A DNA stretch of 7,108 bases from Candidatus Kariarchaeota archaeon (GCA_016839545.1 JAEOUB010000409.1:1-7108); one strand, 5' to 3'. Counted from the stretch's first letter, positions 1 through 6,568 are shown. Notes: generated by a model not told the origin, from the sequence alone. Numbers and translations are program-made.

Positions 1-2569
1 CCAATCGTTTGACCTCAGCATCAATATCGACAATATCGCCCATGGGGATGAAGATGGTCATACCTGAAGTTACCGTGGAGATCATCTTACCCTCAGGGTT
101 GACACTATCCTCAATCTGCAGCTGGGCAGCATCGATCTTGGCTAGATCGGTGATGACGGAGCTGGCCTCCTTGAGGATGGCAGTATTTTCTCCAGCAGAG
201 ATAATGGCACCAATGGTCTTGGAGGGGGCAACAGTGTACTCACCCCGAATGGTTCTGATGGTTGAGATCACGTCTCTGACAGTATCAAAGCTGTCAGCAG
301 CATCGCTGTCAAGAAATCGCTCATCAACCTTGGGAAATGATGCAATCATCAGTGCTTCCTGGTCATGATAACTGTCAGGAAGTGCCTGCCACAGTTTCTC
401 AGAGATATAGGGCATGATGGGATGCAGACACCTGAGGATGGTATCAATGCAGGTCAGCAGGACATGCGTGGGATCAAACGTGTCGTTGCCCTCATCATAG
501 ATCCTGATCTTTGAAATCTCGATATACCAGTCAGCAAATACATTCCATGCAAAACGCTTGATATCTCGTGCAACCTCTAGGAAGGAGTAGTCATCATAGT
601 TGTCTATGACATCCCGTACCATCTCGTTCATGCGGGTCAGTATCCAACGATCCTCTACCTCAAGGTCAGCAGGATCTACCGTGTTGAGAGGGACTCTCTC
701 ATATCCTTCAGGAATATTGCCCAGCACATACTTGACCATGTTCCACAGCTTGTTACCAAATTTCTGGGTTGCCTCGATATTCTTGGGATCAAGGTTCATA
801 TCGAGACCCGGTGTTGAATAGGCAATCAGGGTATATCTCAGAGCATCTGCCCCATGCTTGGCAATCACATTCAGCGGGTCATACTCGTCAATATTTTCCA
901 TTGACTTGGATATCTTCTTCCCAACCTCGTTTCGTACCAAGCCGTGGAAATATACTGTCTCATAGGGGATCTGACCGGTGAGCTCTACACCCATCATCAG
1001 CTCCCGGGCCACCCAGAAGAACAGGATATCATACCCGGTCTCTCGCAGCTGATTGGGGTAGAAGGTGGACATGTCTGCAGTTTTCTCAGGCCAGCCAAGG
1101 GTTGAGAATGGCCACAGTGCCGATGAGAACCAGGTATCCAGCACATCAGGATCCTGTCGTAGCTCAGTCTTGCCACACTCACCACACTCGGTGGGATCTT
1201 CACGGCCAGAGGTATTATGTCCATCGGAGCAGTACCAGACAGGAATTCGGTGGCCCCACCAGAGCTGTCGTGAGATGCACCAGTCGCGGATGAATTCTGG
1301 GTCGAGCCATTGTCGCAATCTATCCATCTGGCTCTCAGGGATGATCTCAATGCCATCTTCTTCAATCTTATCCAGTACCTGTTTGGTCAGGATAGAGGCA
1401 CGTACGAACCACTGGATGGAGTCTCGTGGTTCCACAATGGTATGGCATCGTTGACAGTGAGGAATTGAGTGGGGATTATCTTCTGTCTTGACGAGAAGTC
1501 CCTCCTTTTCAAGATCAGCCACCATAGCCTCTCTTGCCTCAAATCTGTCCATACCACTATACGGTCCAAATCCCTCCAGGACAACTGCTTTCTCATCCAG
1601 CATGGTGATGAAATCCAGATCGTGTCTCTGTCCGATGAGATAATCATTGAAGTCATGGGCAGGGGTAATCTTCACTGCTCCTGTACCAAATTCCTCATCC
1701 ACATAATCATCAAGTACAATGGACACATTACGGGCAGTTACAGGGAGCACAACTGTGGAGTCTTCAAATCTCTTGTATTTCTTGGAGTTCTTGGCAATTG
1801 CCACCGCTGTGTCTCCAAGAAGGGTTTCAGGTCGGGTAGTGGCAACCTCGATAAACTCGGTGGCTCCCTTTGCCCACTCTCCACTGCCCCATTCTCCAGC
1901 AGGACCATTCCAGTCATCAGTTTTGACAGGGTACTTGATGTACCACAGGTACCCCTGTACCTCTGTAGGTTCAGCCTCAAGATCTGATATCGCCGATTCA
2001 CATCTTCCCGGACACCAGTTGACCAGGTAATTGCCACGGTAGATCAGATCCTTCTCATACAGGCGTACAAATGCCTCACGGACTGCCTTTGAGAGATTGT
2101 CATCCATGGTAAATGCCTCACGGTCCCAGTCAGAGCTCAGACCCAGCTTCATTGACTGCTGTGTGATGACCTTGTGAGATTTTTCCTTCCATTTCCAGAC
2201 TTCCTCAAGGAATTTCTCTCTTCCCATCTCTTTCCGGTCAATTCCCTGCTTGTTGAGCTCTCTCTCCACCACGTTCTGCGTAGCAATACCTGCGTGATCA
2301 CTACCGGGAACAAACAGTGCCCTGTAGCCTTTCATCCGTTTGTATCGAACGACGAGATCCTGAATCGCGATAGTAATCGCATGGCCAAGGTGCAGCACTC
2401 CAGTAACGTTTGGTGGCGGGATGGTGTTGATGAAGGGGGGTGATTCTTCACTAATTATGCCCAGTTCTTCAAGCTTTTCAGGTTTGAAATATCCGTTATC
2501 CATCCACCATTTGTAGAGGTCATCTTCGAATTCAGAAGGTGTATAGGTCTTGCTTAACTCTTCTGTCAT
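1..2569 (-). CDS. valS: Valyl-tRNA synthetase, bacterial/eukaryotic type, 3' end outside window
   Basis: Class I aminoacyl-tRNA synthetase that charges tRNA-Val with valine in the cytoplasm and edits mischarged threonine. The reading frame is unbroken for 856 codons from ATG at 2569 to the left edge. Visible motifs: PPPNVTG then HLGH (residues 60-63), GSDHAGIATQ (89-98), TTRPETLLGDTA (244-255) and AHDFND (304-309) of the editing domain, an HCQRC cysteine pair, RDWCISRQLWWGHR, a likely zinc site (C447, C462, C465), and KISKS (552-556) as the KMSKS variant. The helical anticodon-binding domain follows. VDIDAEVKRL (847-856) is the usual start of the C-terminal coiled coil, so only a few dozen residues should be missing. 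WCPGRC appears to carry one extra Gly compared with the usual WCPRC. The GSDHAGIATQ form marks the bacterial/eukaryotic type; typical archaeal ValRS has a GFDNHGLPTE-like segment there. No Shine-Dalgarno precedes the ATG; a TATA-like box lies 26-33 bases upstream. The gene is divergent from the membrane protein at 2705. Confidence 0.97.
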   Translation of the reverse strand, partial: MTEELSKTYTPSEFEDDLYKWWMDNGYFKPEKLEELGIISEESPPFINTIPPPNVTGVLHLGHAITIAIQDLVVRYKRMKGYRALFVPGSDHAGIATQNVVERELNKQGIDRKEMGREKFLEEVWKWKEKSHKVITQQSMKLGLSSDWDREAFTMDDNLSKAVREAFVRLYEKDLIYRGNYLVNWCPGRCESAISDLEAEPTEVQGYLWYIKYPVKTDDWNGPAGEWGSGEWAKGATEFIEVATTRPETLLGDTAVAIAKNSKKYKRFEDSTVVLPVTARNVSIVLDDYVDEEFGTGAVKITPAHDFNDYLIGQRHDLDFITMLDEKAVVLEGFGPYSGMDRFEAREAMVADLEKEGLLVKTEDNPHSIPHCQRCHTIVEPRDSIQWFVRASILTKQVLDKIEEDGIEIIPESQMDRLRQWLDPEFIRDWCISRQLWWGHRIPVWYCSDGHNTSGREDPTECGECGKTELRQDPDVLDTWFSSALWPFSTLGWPEKTADMSTFYPNQLRETGYDILFFWVARELMMGVELTGQIPYETVYFHGLVRNEVGKKISKSMENIDEYDPLNVIAKHGADALRYTLIAYSTPGLDMNLDPKNIEATQKFGNKLWNMVKYVLGNIPEGYERVPLNTVDPADLEVEDRWILTRMNEMVRDVIDNYDDYSFLEVARDIKRFAWNVFADWYIEISKIRIYDEGNDTFDPTHVLLTCIDTILRCLHPIMPYISEKLWQALPDSYHDQEALMIASFPKVDERFLDSDAADSFDTVRDVISTIRTIRGEYTVAPSKTIGAIISAGENTAILKEASSVITDLAKIDAAQLQIEDSVNPEGKMISTVTSGMTIFIPMGDIVDIDAEVKRL

Positions 2570-2582
2570 GAGGCTAAGCTTG

Positions 2583-2668
2583 TGTCTGTCTCCTAAATTA
2601 AATGAGTATTGAAATGATTCAACAGTGAAGGAAGTCTCTCTTTTTTCTATGCCATTGATGTCTGTCTC
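2583..2668. repeat. Two copies of a 10-base direct repeat in the divergent intergenic region
   Basis: TGTCTGTCTC occurs at 2583-2592 and again at 2659-2668, 76 bases apart. One copy lies between the valS TATA-like box and the valS start. The other lies just upstream of the TATA-like box of the divergent gene. The arrangement would suit a regulator acting on both promoters, but the motif is a low-complexity TGTC pattern and chance is a real alternative. The coordinates span both copies. Confidence 0.3.
2595..2602 (-). promoter_or_regulatory. TATA-like box of valS
   Basis: The minus strand reads TTTAATTT here, 26-33 bases before the valS ATG at 2569. In archaea transcription starts about 25 bases after the box, so the message would begin at or within a few bases of the ATG. 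There is no Shine-Dalgarno close to the ATG, which fits a leaderless transcript. This is read by eye; no transcript data support it. Confidence 0.5.
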
Positions 2669-2677
2669 TCGTCACAC

Positions 2678-2685
2678 TCTTAAAT
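2678..2685 (+). promoter_or_regulatory. Weak TATA-like box of the seven-helix membrane protein gene
   Basis: TCTTAAAT lies 20-27 bases before the ATG at 2705, inside an A/T-rich run that continues to about 2698. No Shine-Dalgarno is visible (the ATG is preceded by TTGACGTT), so the transcript is probably leaderless. The box is a poorer match than those at 3888 and 4201. Confidence 0.35.
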
Positions 2686-2704
2686 CAATATCAAAATTGA
2701 CGTT

Positions 2705-3820
2705 ATGGCATTGGATATCTTCGGTATCATCTATGCAACGGGGTTTCTTATCCTATTCACAATCCTGTACTCCAGACTAGCAAAATTGGAACGCCGGGAT
2801 TTCACTCTCTTTCTCACAGCTTTATTCATTGGCTTTCTACAGGCAGCTCTCATCGTACTACTCAGGGCTATTGAAAACCAGGATCAGTTCATTGTAGATC
2901 TAGGTTGGTTCTTCCAGGAACTTCTTTTTGCCAGTCTTATGATTCTCATATTTGTCTTCGTGGAGCGCATCCGGTTGATAACCATTCCCAACTCCAAAAT
3001 TGCCCTCATCGCTATTTTTCTCGGTCTCTTGTTTGGTACTAATTTAATTATTATTTCTCAAGGTTTCATTCCAGATTATCTGGCTGTCGCGGGAATTGGT
3101 AGGAATGGGATCACCGTGGTTGCATTCGCCTCTATTACCCAGAATTTCCTGAAACTATACCGAAGATACCAGGATCGACCAACACAAATCCTCGGCCTTG
3201 CATCGACCATAATTCTGGCTAGTTATTCCATCCGGCTCCTCAACAGCCTGCTGCAGTATGCAACAACAATTCGGGATACTGCATTTACCCTTCCTGAGAA
3301 TTGGTTCACCATAATTGAGGGAATGACTGATGTGATCAACACCGTCGGCCTTGTGGCATTTGTCATCGCTTTCCTGTACAACACTGAGCTTATTTACAGG
3401 TCTACAATTAATATTCAGGATCTTATTGTATTTTCAGATGTAGGTGTCTCTGTATATGGAATTGGTCGCAATGTCGAGGAGACGAGTCTTGACAGCCAAC
3501 TTCTCAGCGGTTTTATCACCGCAATGAATAATTTTGTGGTGGAGATGAAGCCTGATCATCCTAATGAAACCATTCAATCGTTCAGTTCAACCCATCGCTC
3601 GATTGACATCAGATTCGGTAAATCGATCGGAGTGGCCATTGTAGTTGAGGAATTGACATTCATGATCCGTAGCAAGCTTCGTGCATTCATTAGGGATGTG
3701 GAGACTACTCTTGGCATTGAAGATGGGGATGTGTACCAGGCACTTGATGACTCCAAGATGAGGGAACTTCTAAAGCTTCATTTTCCCTACCTTGATGTAG
3801 ATGCGATGCAGACATACTGA
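2705..3820 (+). CDS. Seven-transmembrane protein with cytoplasmic longin/roadblock-like tail (hypothetical)
   Basis: A 371-residue protein that I cannot name. The first 230 residues read as about seven hydrophobic helices, near 4-23, 33-53, 67-87, 98-118, 125-148, 160-184 and 205-226. Basic linkers such as LERRD (28-32) and LYRRYQDR (151-158) separate some of them. The remaining 140 residues are soluble. They open with a strand-like INIQDLIVFSDVGVSVYGIG (235-254), then a helix (SQLLSGFITAMNNFVVEM, 264-281), then strands RSIDIRF and IGVAIVVEE (298-316), then a long helix (TFMIRSKLRAFIRDVETTLG, 318-337). This beta-beta-alpha-beta-beta-alpha order with an LLSGF-type helix is what longin, roadblock and profilin-like domains show. 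Such domains commonly bind small GTPases or partner proteins. I infer a membrane sensor or a GTPase-recruiting scaffold. No kinase, cyclase or methyl-accepting motif is visible. It is a single-gene unit, divergent from valS. Confidence 0.85.
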   Translation: MALDIFGIIYATGFLILFTILYSRLAKLERRDFTLFLTALFIGFLQAALIVLLRAIENQDQFIVDLGWFFQELLFASLMILIFVFVERIRLITIPNSKIALIAIFLGLLFGTNLIIISQGFIPDYLAVAGIGRNGITVVAFASITQNFLKLYRRYQDRPTQILGLASTIILASYSIRLLNSLLQYATTIRDTAFTLPENWFTIIEGMTDVINTVGLVAFVIAFLYNTELIYRSTINIQDLIVFSDVGVSVYGIGRNVEETSLDSQLLSGFITAMNNFVVEMKPDHPNETIQSFSSTHRSIDIRFGKSIGVAIVVEELTFMIRSKLRAFIRDVETTLGIEDGDVYQALDDSKMRELLKLHFPYLDVDAMQTY

Positions 3821-3915
3821 AACTATTAATTTAGTGGTATCAACGCTTGGCAAGACAAATACCTAGATAATTAATCGAGATTTCCTTTTTATATAAAAAT
3901 GGGTTATAGTAAAGC
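3821..3915. other. Intergenic region with imperfect hairpin and promoter
   Basis: This 95-base A/T-rich spacer contains an imperfect inverted repeat: GGTAT (3836-3840) pairs with ATACC (3859-3863), and CTT/AAG pair around a GGC loop near 3846-3854. The run TTTCCTTTTT (3881-3890) follows. It could end the upstream transcript, but the T-run also merges into the TATA box of the next gene. I see no further gene here. Confidence 0.3.
3888..3895 (+). promoter_or_regulatory. TATA box of the 56-residue basic protein gene
   Basis: TTTATATA sits 21-28 bases before the ATG at 3916 and is followed by AAAA. This is a near-ideal archaeal TATA box at the distance expected for a transcript beginning at the start codon. 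No Shine-Dalgarno is present in the following 20 bases. It is the main argument for treating the small frame downstream as a real gene. Confidence 0.65.
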
Positions 3916-4086
3916 ATGTCAGTTATTCGTAAGCTTCGTACTAAAGTCGCAAAACAATCATCCCAAGTTGCCAAGAAGGATCTGAGTCGTGTATCAAAAA
4001 TCGTTAGAGAGGAGTTCACCAGCAGCGAGAATCTGAAACAGGCCAAAGATCAATTCTTGAGCAACCACAAATATGTTCATTTCTAA
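3916..4086 (+). CDS. Small basic helical protein, 56 residues (hypothetical)
   Basis: I do not recognise this protein. It begins MSVIRKLRTKV and ends NHKYVHF. It has 13 Lys/Arg against 5 Asp/Glu, no cysteine, and no signal peptide or membrane helix. Residues 3-34 space hydrophobics (V3, I4, L7, V11, V18, V26, I29, V30, F34) on one face of a helix with Lys/Arg on the other. This suggests an amphipathic helix that could bind nucleic acid or an acidic membrane surface. Three things support reality: a strong TATA box at exactly the leaderless distance, a T-rich stretch after the stop, and a Lys/Glu/Ser-rich composition typical of genuine soluble proteins. The opposite strand is also open here, but its product is a poorer candidate with no promoter. 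It is the first of two tandem small genes between the membrane protein and sucD. Confidence 0.6.
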   Translation: MSVIRKLRTKVAKQSSQVAKKDLSRVSKIVREEFTSSENLKQAKDQFLSNHKYVHF

Positions 4087-4163
4087 GTGTTCCAGGTATA
4101 ATATCCTCTTATAACATACAGTATTCACAGATACATTTGCTGGGCTAATGCTCTCGAATATCG

Positions 4164-4174
4164 TTTTATTTTTT
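4164..4174 (+). terminator. T-rich transcription terminator candidate
   Basis: TTTTATTTTTT lies 78 bases after the stop of the basic protein gene and about 27 bases before the TATA box of the next gene. Archaeal RNA polymerase terminates at such T-rich tracts on the non-template strand without needing a hairpin. The position between two promoter-bearing small genes suits separate transcripts. It is read by eye. Confidence 0.4.
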
Positions 4175-4200
4175 CGATCCACCACTCTTTTTCGCTACAA

Positions 4201-4209
4201 CTATAAATA
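4201..4209 (+). promoter_or_regulatory. TATA box of the small CxxC protein gene
   Basis: CTATAAATA lies 23-31 bases before the ATG at 4232, the classical spacing for an archaeal transcript starting at or next to the start codon. A/T-rich sequence continues to about 4223. There is no Shine-Dalgarno in front of the ATG. Confidence 0.65.
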
Positions 4210-4231
4210 CTATAGATAATATAGTGGCACC

Positions 4232-4441
4232 ATGTCATCTGACGTCACACCTGAGAACTGCTACGACTGTATCAAAATGGAACAGGCAAAAATCGAATCT
4301 GCCAACCGGCAGGCGATTGAGAAAGTCAGAAATGAAGTCTATCTTAATTCGATGTATACCAATCTCTGTATCCTACAACCACAGAAGAGGAGAAATCGAT
4401 CTTCACGAAATTCCTACCTTTCCAAATACGTTCTCTCCTGA
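4232..4441 (+). CDS. Small CxxC protein, probably frameshifted near its C-terminus (hypothetical)
   Basis: As read, this encodes 69 residues that I cannot assign to a family. The N-terminal part contains CYDC (C10-C13), a possible metal or redox cysteine pair, then a charged helix-like stretch (EQAKIESANRQAIEKVRNEV, 17-36). From about residue 48 the frame turns Arg/Ser-rich (QKRRNRSSRN) and stops at 4441. The +1 frame from 4374 instead reads YNHRRGEIDLHEIPTFP and continues to a TAA at 4461-4463, with normal acidic and proline content. Skipping one base at about 4373 would give a more natural 76-residue protein. I take this as a likely one-base insertion, either in the genome or in the assembly; a programmed shift is less likely. 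The ATG at 4232 is chosen because the TATA box at 4201 predicts a leaderless start there. It is convergent with sucD. Confidence 0.55.
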   Translation: MSSDVTPENCYDCIKMEQAKIESANRQAIEKVRNEVYLNSMYTNLCILQPQKRRNRSSRNSYLSKYVLS

Positions 4442-4463
4442 TGAGCTTCAACCTGACCCCTAA
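4374..4463 (+). other. Probable true C-terminal coding segment of the small CxxC gene in the +1 frame
   Basis: This 29-codon segment plus TAA has protein-like content (GEIDLHEIP and FSPDELQPDP). The competing frame over the same bases is rich in Arg and Ser. The upstream part of the same +1 frame (before about 4360) does not look like a protein. The two frames therefore seem to exchange coding character around 4360-4385, as expected for a one-base indel. Confidence 0.4.
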
Positions 4464-4534
4464 CTCATGGTATTCTTAATGGTTTGATATTTGTGCCCCT
4501 GACGACTCTAGGGATCTTGGAATTAAATTTTTGA

Positions 4535-5392
4535 CTATTTGAGGAGTTCAGGTATCTCTGAAAGCTTGTCTGCTATTTGAGCACCGGCTTCTCTGAGAGC
4601 ATTGATCTTTCCAGCTGCTGTACCAACATTGCCAGATACAATGGCACCTGCATGCCCCATAGTCTTCCCTTCGACTGCAGTTTTACCCGCAATGAAAGCG
4701 ACAACAGGCTTGTTAACATGCTGCTTGATATACTCTGCAGCCTTTTCCTCAGCATCTCCACCGATTTCTCCGATCAACACAATTTTCTCAGTTTCTGGAT
4801 CGTCATTGAATAGTTTGACTACCTTGGTGAAGTTAGTCTGTTTCACAGGGTCTCCTCCGATTCCAAAGATTGTAGAGATACCCATCCCTGCCTTGTGGAG
4901 TTGGTGGGCTACCTCGTATGTCAAAGTACCTGATCGTGAGACAACTCCGATCTTACCACTACCCACAATATCTCCAGGGATAATACCAATCTTGGCCTGA
5001 CCTGGTGTCATCAATCCTGGACAGTTGGGACCGACAACTGTCACTCCTCTCTTGTTTGCAAGATCAACTATCTCCATGGTATCCCAGACCGCAACACCCT
5101 CTGTGATAATCACCACCAGGTCAATACCAGCCTCGATTGCCTCTATTGCAGCAAGTCGGGTGAATTTGGCAGGCACAAATATGACGGATGCGTTTGCTCC
5201 GGTAGCCGCCTTCGCCTCTGAAACAGAGTCAAAAATGGGGAAACCATCTACCTCTTCTCCACCTTTACCAGGTCTAGTTCCACCAACAACCTGAGTTCCA
5301 TATTCTTTCATAAGCTTGGCATGGTAGAGACCCTGATATCCAGTAATTCCTTGTACGATAACTTTGGTATCCTTGGTTAGTAATACTGCCAT
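4535..5392 (-). CDS. sucD: Succinyl-CoA synthetase alpha subunit
   Basis: CoA-binding, phosphohistidine-carrying subunit of succinate-CoA ligase, which interconverts succinyl-CoA plus NDP and phosphate with succinate, CoA and NTP. At 285 residues it is the family's usual length. Visible features: an N-terminal Rossmann CoA domain (GITGYQG, 15-21; PGKGG, 41-45), PNCPG (122-126), SRSGTLTYE (152-160), IGEIGG (207-212), and GHAGAI with the phosphorylated histidine at H247. The start at 5392 is preferred over an ATG further upstream at 5476, because the extra 28 residues would overlap sucC and match nothing in the family. GGGAGG ends eight bases before the chosen ATG. Some positions depart from common versions: GLYH where GTFH or GSFH is usual (21-24), and DPVKQTNF where DPIxGTxF is usual (181-188). 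The related malate-CoA ligase is an alternative I cannot exclude, but succinyl-CoA synthetase is the default reading. Confidence 0.95.
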   Translation of the reverse strand: MAVLLTKDTKVIVQGITGYQGLYHAKLMKEYGTQVVGGTRPGKGGEEVDGFPIFDSVSEAKAATGANASVIFVPAKFTRLAAIEAIEAGIDLVVIITEGVAVWDTMEIVDLANKRGVTVVGPNCPGLMTPGQAKIGIIPGDIVGSGKIGVVSRSGTLTYEVAHQLHKAGMGISTIFGIGGDPVKQTNFTKVVKLFNDDPETEKIVLIGEIGGDAEEKAAEYIKQHVNKPVVAFIAGKTAVEGKTMGHAGAIVSGNVGTAAGKINALREAGAQIADKLSEIPELLK

Positions 5393-5393
5393 T

Positions 5394-6545
5394 TTACATT
5401 CCTCCCTTGGCTGCTTCGACAGCCTTCTGGATTGCTGGTTCCATTTCGGTAAATGCAGGAAGTCCAGCTTTTTCAAGTAATTCGATTCCCTCCTGTTGAT
5501 TGGTACCCATCAGCCTGATCACCAGGGGTACTTCCAGATTGAGTTTATTAGATGCAGAGATGATACCTTCTGCAACCTGATCCAGTCGTGTAATACCTCC
5601 AAAAGCATTGATCAATATTGATTTCAGACCACTATCCTTGGTCATGATCTCTAAAGCTTTGAGAACTTTTTCCTCTCCAGCTCCGCCACCTACATCTAGG
5701 AAATTCAGAGGAGAACCCCCGAATTCTGCAATGAGGTCAGCTGTTGCCATTCCAAGACCAGCACCGACAGAAAGCATACCGATCTCTCCTCCAAGGTTGA
5801 CATAAGAGAGTCCAGCATCTGTGGCTTCTTTCTCAGAGTCTGTATACCTGAGTTCTTGCGACAGGTATTCCTCTCTTTCAGGGTGTTTGAAAACGGCATT
5901 GTCATCCACAATAATACGTGCATCAAGTGCAATTACATCACCCGGGGTTGTTATAACAAGTGGATTAATCTCACAGAGTGAAAGATCTTCTGTACGCATC
6001 ATTTTTACCATCGTCGCCATGATATTTGCGGTGGTTATCTTTGCTTTACCACTCATCCCTCTCCGAGACAGCATTTCCATAAAAGTGAAACCGTAGACTT
6101 CAGCTCCAAATGGGATTCGCACCTTCTCTATGGCTTCGGGTTTCTCCACAGCTAGCTCCTCAATATTTACTCCACCCTCCAATGAAAAGAGAATTATTGT
6201 TTCCAGGGTGTGGGCGTCATAAATCATGGAAATGAAGATTTCTTGATCAATATCCGCACCCTGCTCAATAAGCAAGTGAGTAACTGGTTTGTTGCTCTTT
6301 TCATCAGTTTTTGATAGGATATCAATCGAGTGTTGAATTACTTCATCCTCGTTACGTGCAATTTTAATCAATCCTCTCTTGCCTCTCCCACCAGAGAGAA
6401 CCTGAGCTTTCACAGCAACTGGTAGGCCCAATTCATTGGCAGCCTGCTTTGCTTCCTCAGCCGAGGTGACCATTCTAAAATTGGAAAGAGGAATTCTGTA
6501 CTTTCTGAACAGTTCCTTGCCTTCCATTTCGAGTATAAGTCCCAT
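5394..6545 (-). CDS. sucC: Succinyl-CoA synthetase beta subunit
   Basis: ATP-grasp, nucleotide-binding subunit that pairs with SucD in the TCA cycle or in substrate-level phosphorylation. At 383 residues it is close to the E. coli protein (388). Visible features: the N-terminal EGKELFRKYRIP (8-19), the ATP-grasp loop VKAQVLSGGRGKRG (45-58), SLEGGVNIEE (121-130), and LCEINPLVI (190-198) with N194. D208 lies 14 residues later, the same spacing as the E. coli magnesium ligands. The C-terminal ligase domain has DVGGGAGEEKV (284-294) and NAFGGITR (313-320). The sequence cannot tell ATP from GTP preference with certainty. The gene follows livF after 91 bases and ends one base before sucD begins. 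A Shine-Dalgarno (AAGGAGAG, 6554-6561) supports the ATG at 6545; an internal Met7 is a less likely start. Confidence 0.96.
   Translation of the reverse strand: MGLILEMEGKELFRKYRIPLSNFRMVTSAEEAKQAANELGLPVAVKAQVLSGGRGKRGLIKIARNEDEVIQHSIDILSKTDEKSNKPVTHLLIEQGADIDQEIFISMIYDAHTLETIILFSLEGGVNIEELAVEKPEAIEKVRIPFGAEVYGFTFMEMLSRRGMSGKAKITTANIMATMVKMMRTEDLSLCEINPLVITTPGDVIALDARIIVDDNAVFKHPEREEYLSQELRYTDSEKEATDAGLSYVNLGGEIGMLSVGAGLGMATADLIAEFGGSPLNFLDVGGGAGEEKVLKALEIMTKDSGLKSILINAFGGITRLDQVAEGIISASNKLNLEVPLVIRLMGTNQQEGIELLEKAGLPAFTEMEPAIQKAVEAAKGGM
5400..5406 (-). promoter_or_regulatory. Shine-Dalgarno of sucD inside the end of sucC
   Basis: GGGAGGA on the minus strand lies within the last codons of sucC (the Gly-Gly before the final Met), with the GGGAGG core ending eight bases before the sucD ATG. 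It supports the 5392 start and suggests coupled translation of sucC and sucD. It also shows that this organism uses Shine-Dalgarno initiation inside operons, unlike at its unit-starting genes. Confidence 0.75.
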
Positions 6546-6553
6546 TATCTTTG

Positions 6554-6561
6554 CTCTCCTT
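6554..6561 (-). promoter_or_regulatory. Shine-Dalgarno of sucC
   Basis: AAGGAGAG on the minus strand, with eight bases between it and the ATG at 6545. It favours this ATG over the in-frame Met at codon 7 and implies a transcript with a 5' leader or read-through from livF. Confidence 0.6.
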
Positions 6562-6568
6562 GACTGAG

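Noticed and set aside
9..1454. Several 60-130 codon open frames on either strand in the left part of the window
   Set aside because: All overlap valS in another frame and read as low-information antisense or shifted-frame translations of it.
1469..1987. 172-codon open frame on the plus strand
   Set aside because: It lies opposite the conserved editing and catalytic region of valS, which is unbroken on the minus strand, and its product is Ser/Cys/His-rich with no recognisable motif.
4087..4160. Possible small RNA or hairpin between the two small genes
   Set aside because: Only a short CATT/AATG inverted pair with a ten-base loop was found, too weak to call a structured RNA.
3840..4185. Two minus-strand open frames of 63-68 codons
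   Set aside because: They overlap the TATA box and frame of the basic protein gene, have no promoter of their own, and have Cys/Phe-rich products unlike soluble proteins. The plus-strand reading is better supported.
4602..5294. Plus-strand open frames over sucD
   Set aside because: They are antisense to SucD motifs that are clearly intact, and their Ser/Thr/Pro-rich products look like mirror translations.
5393..5476. Longer sucD beginning at 5476
   Set aside because: The added 28 residues overlap the sucC 3' end and do not fit the family N-terminus. The MAVLLTKDTKV start at 5392 has a well-placed GGGAGG.
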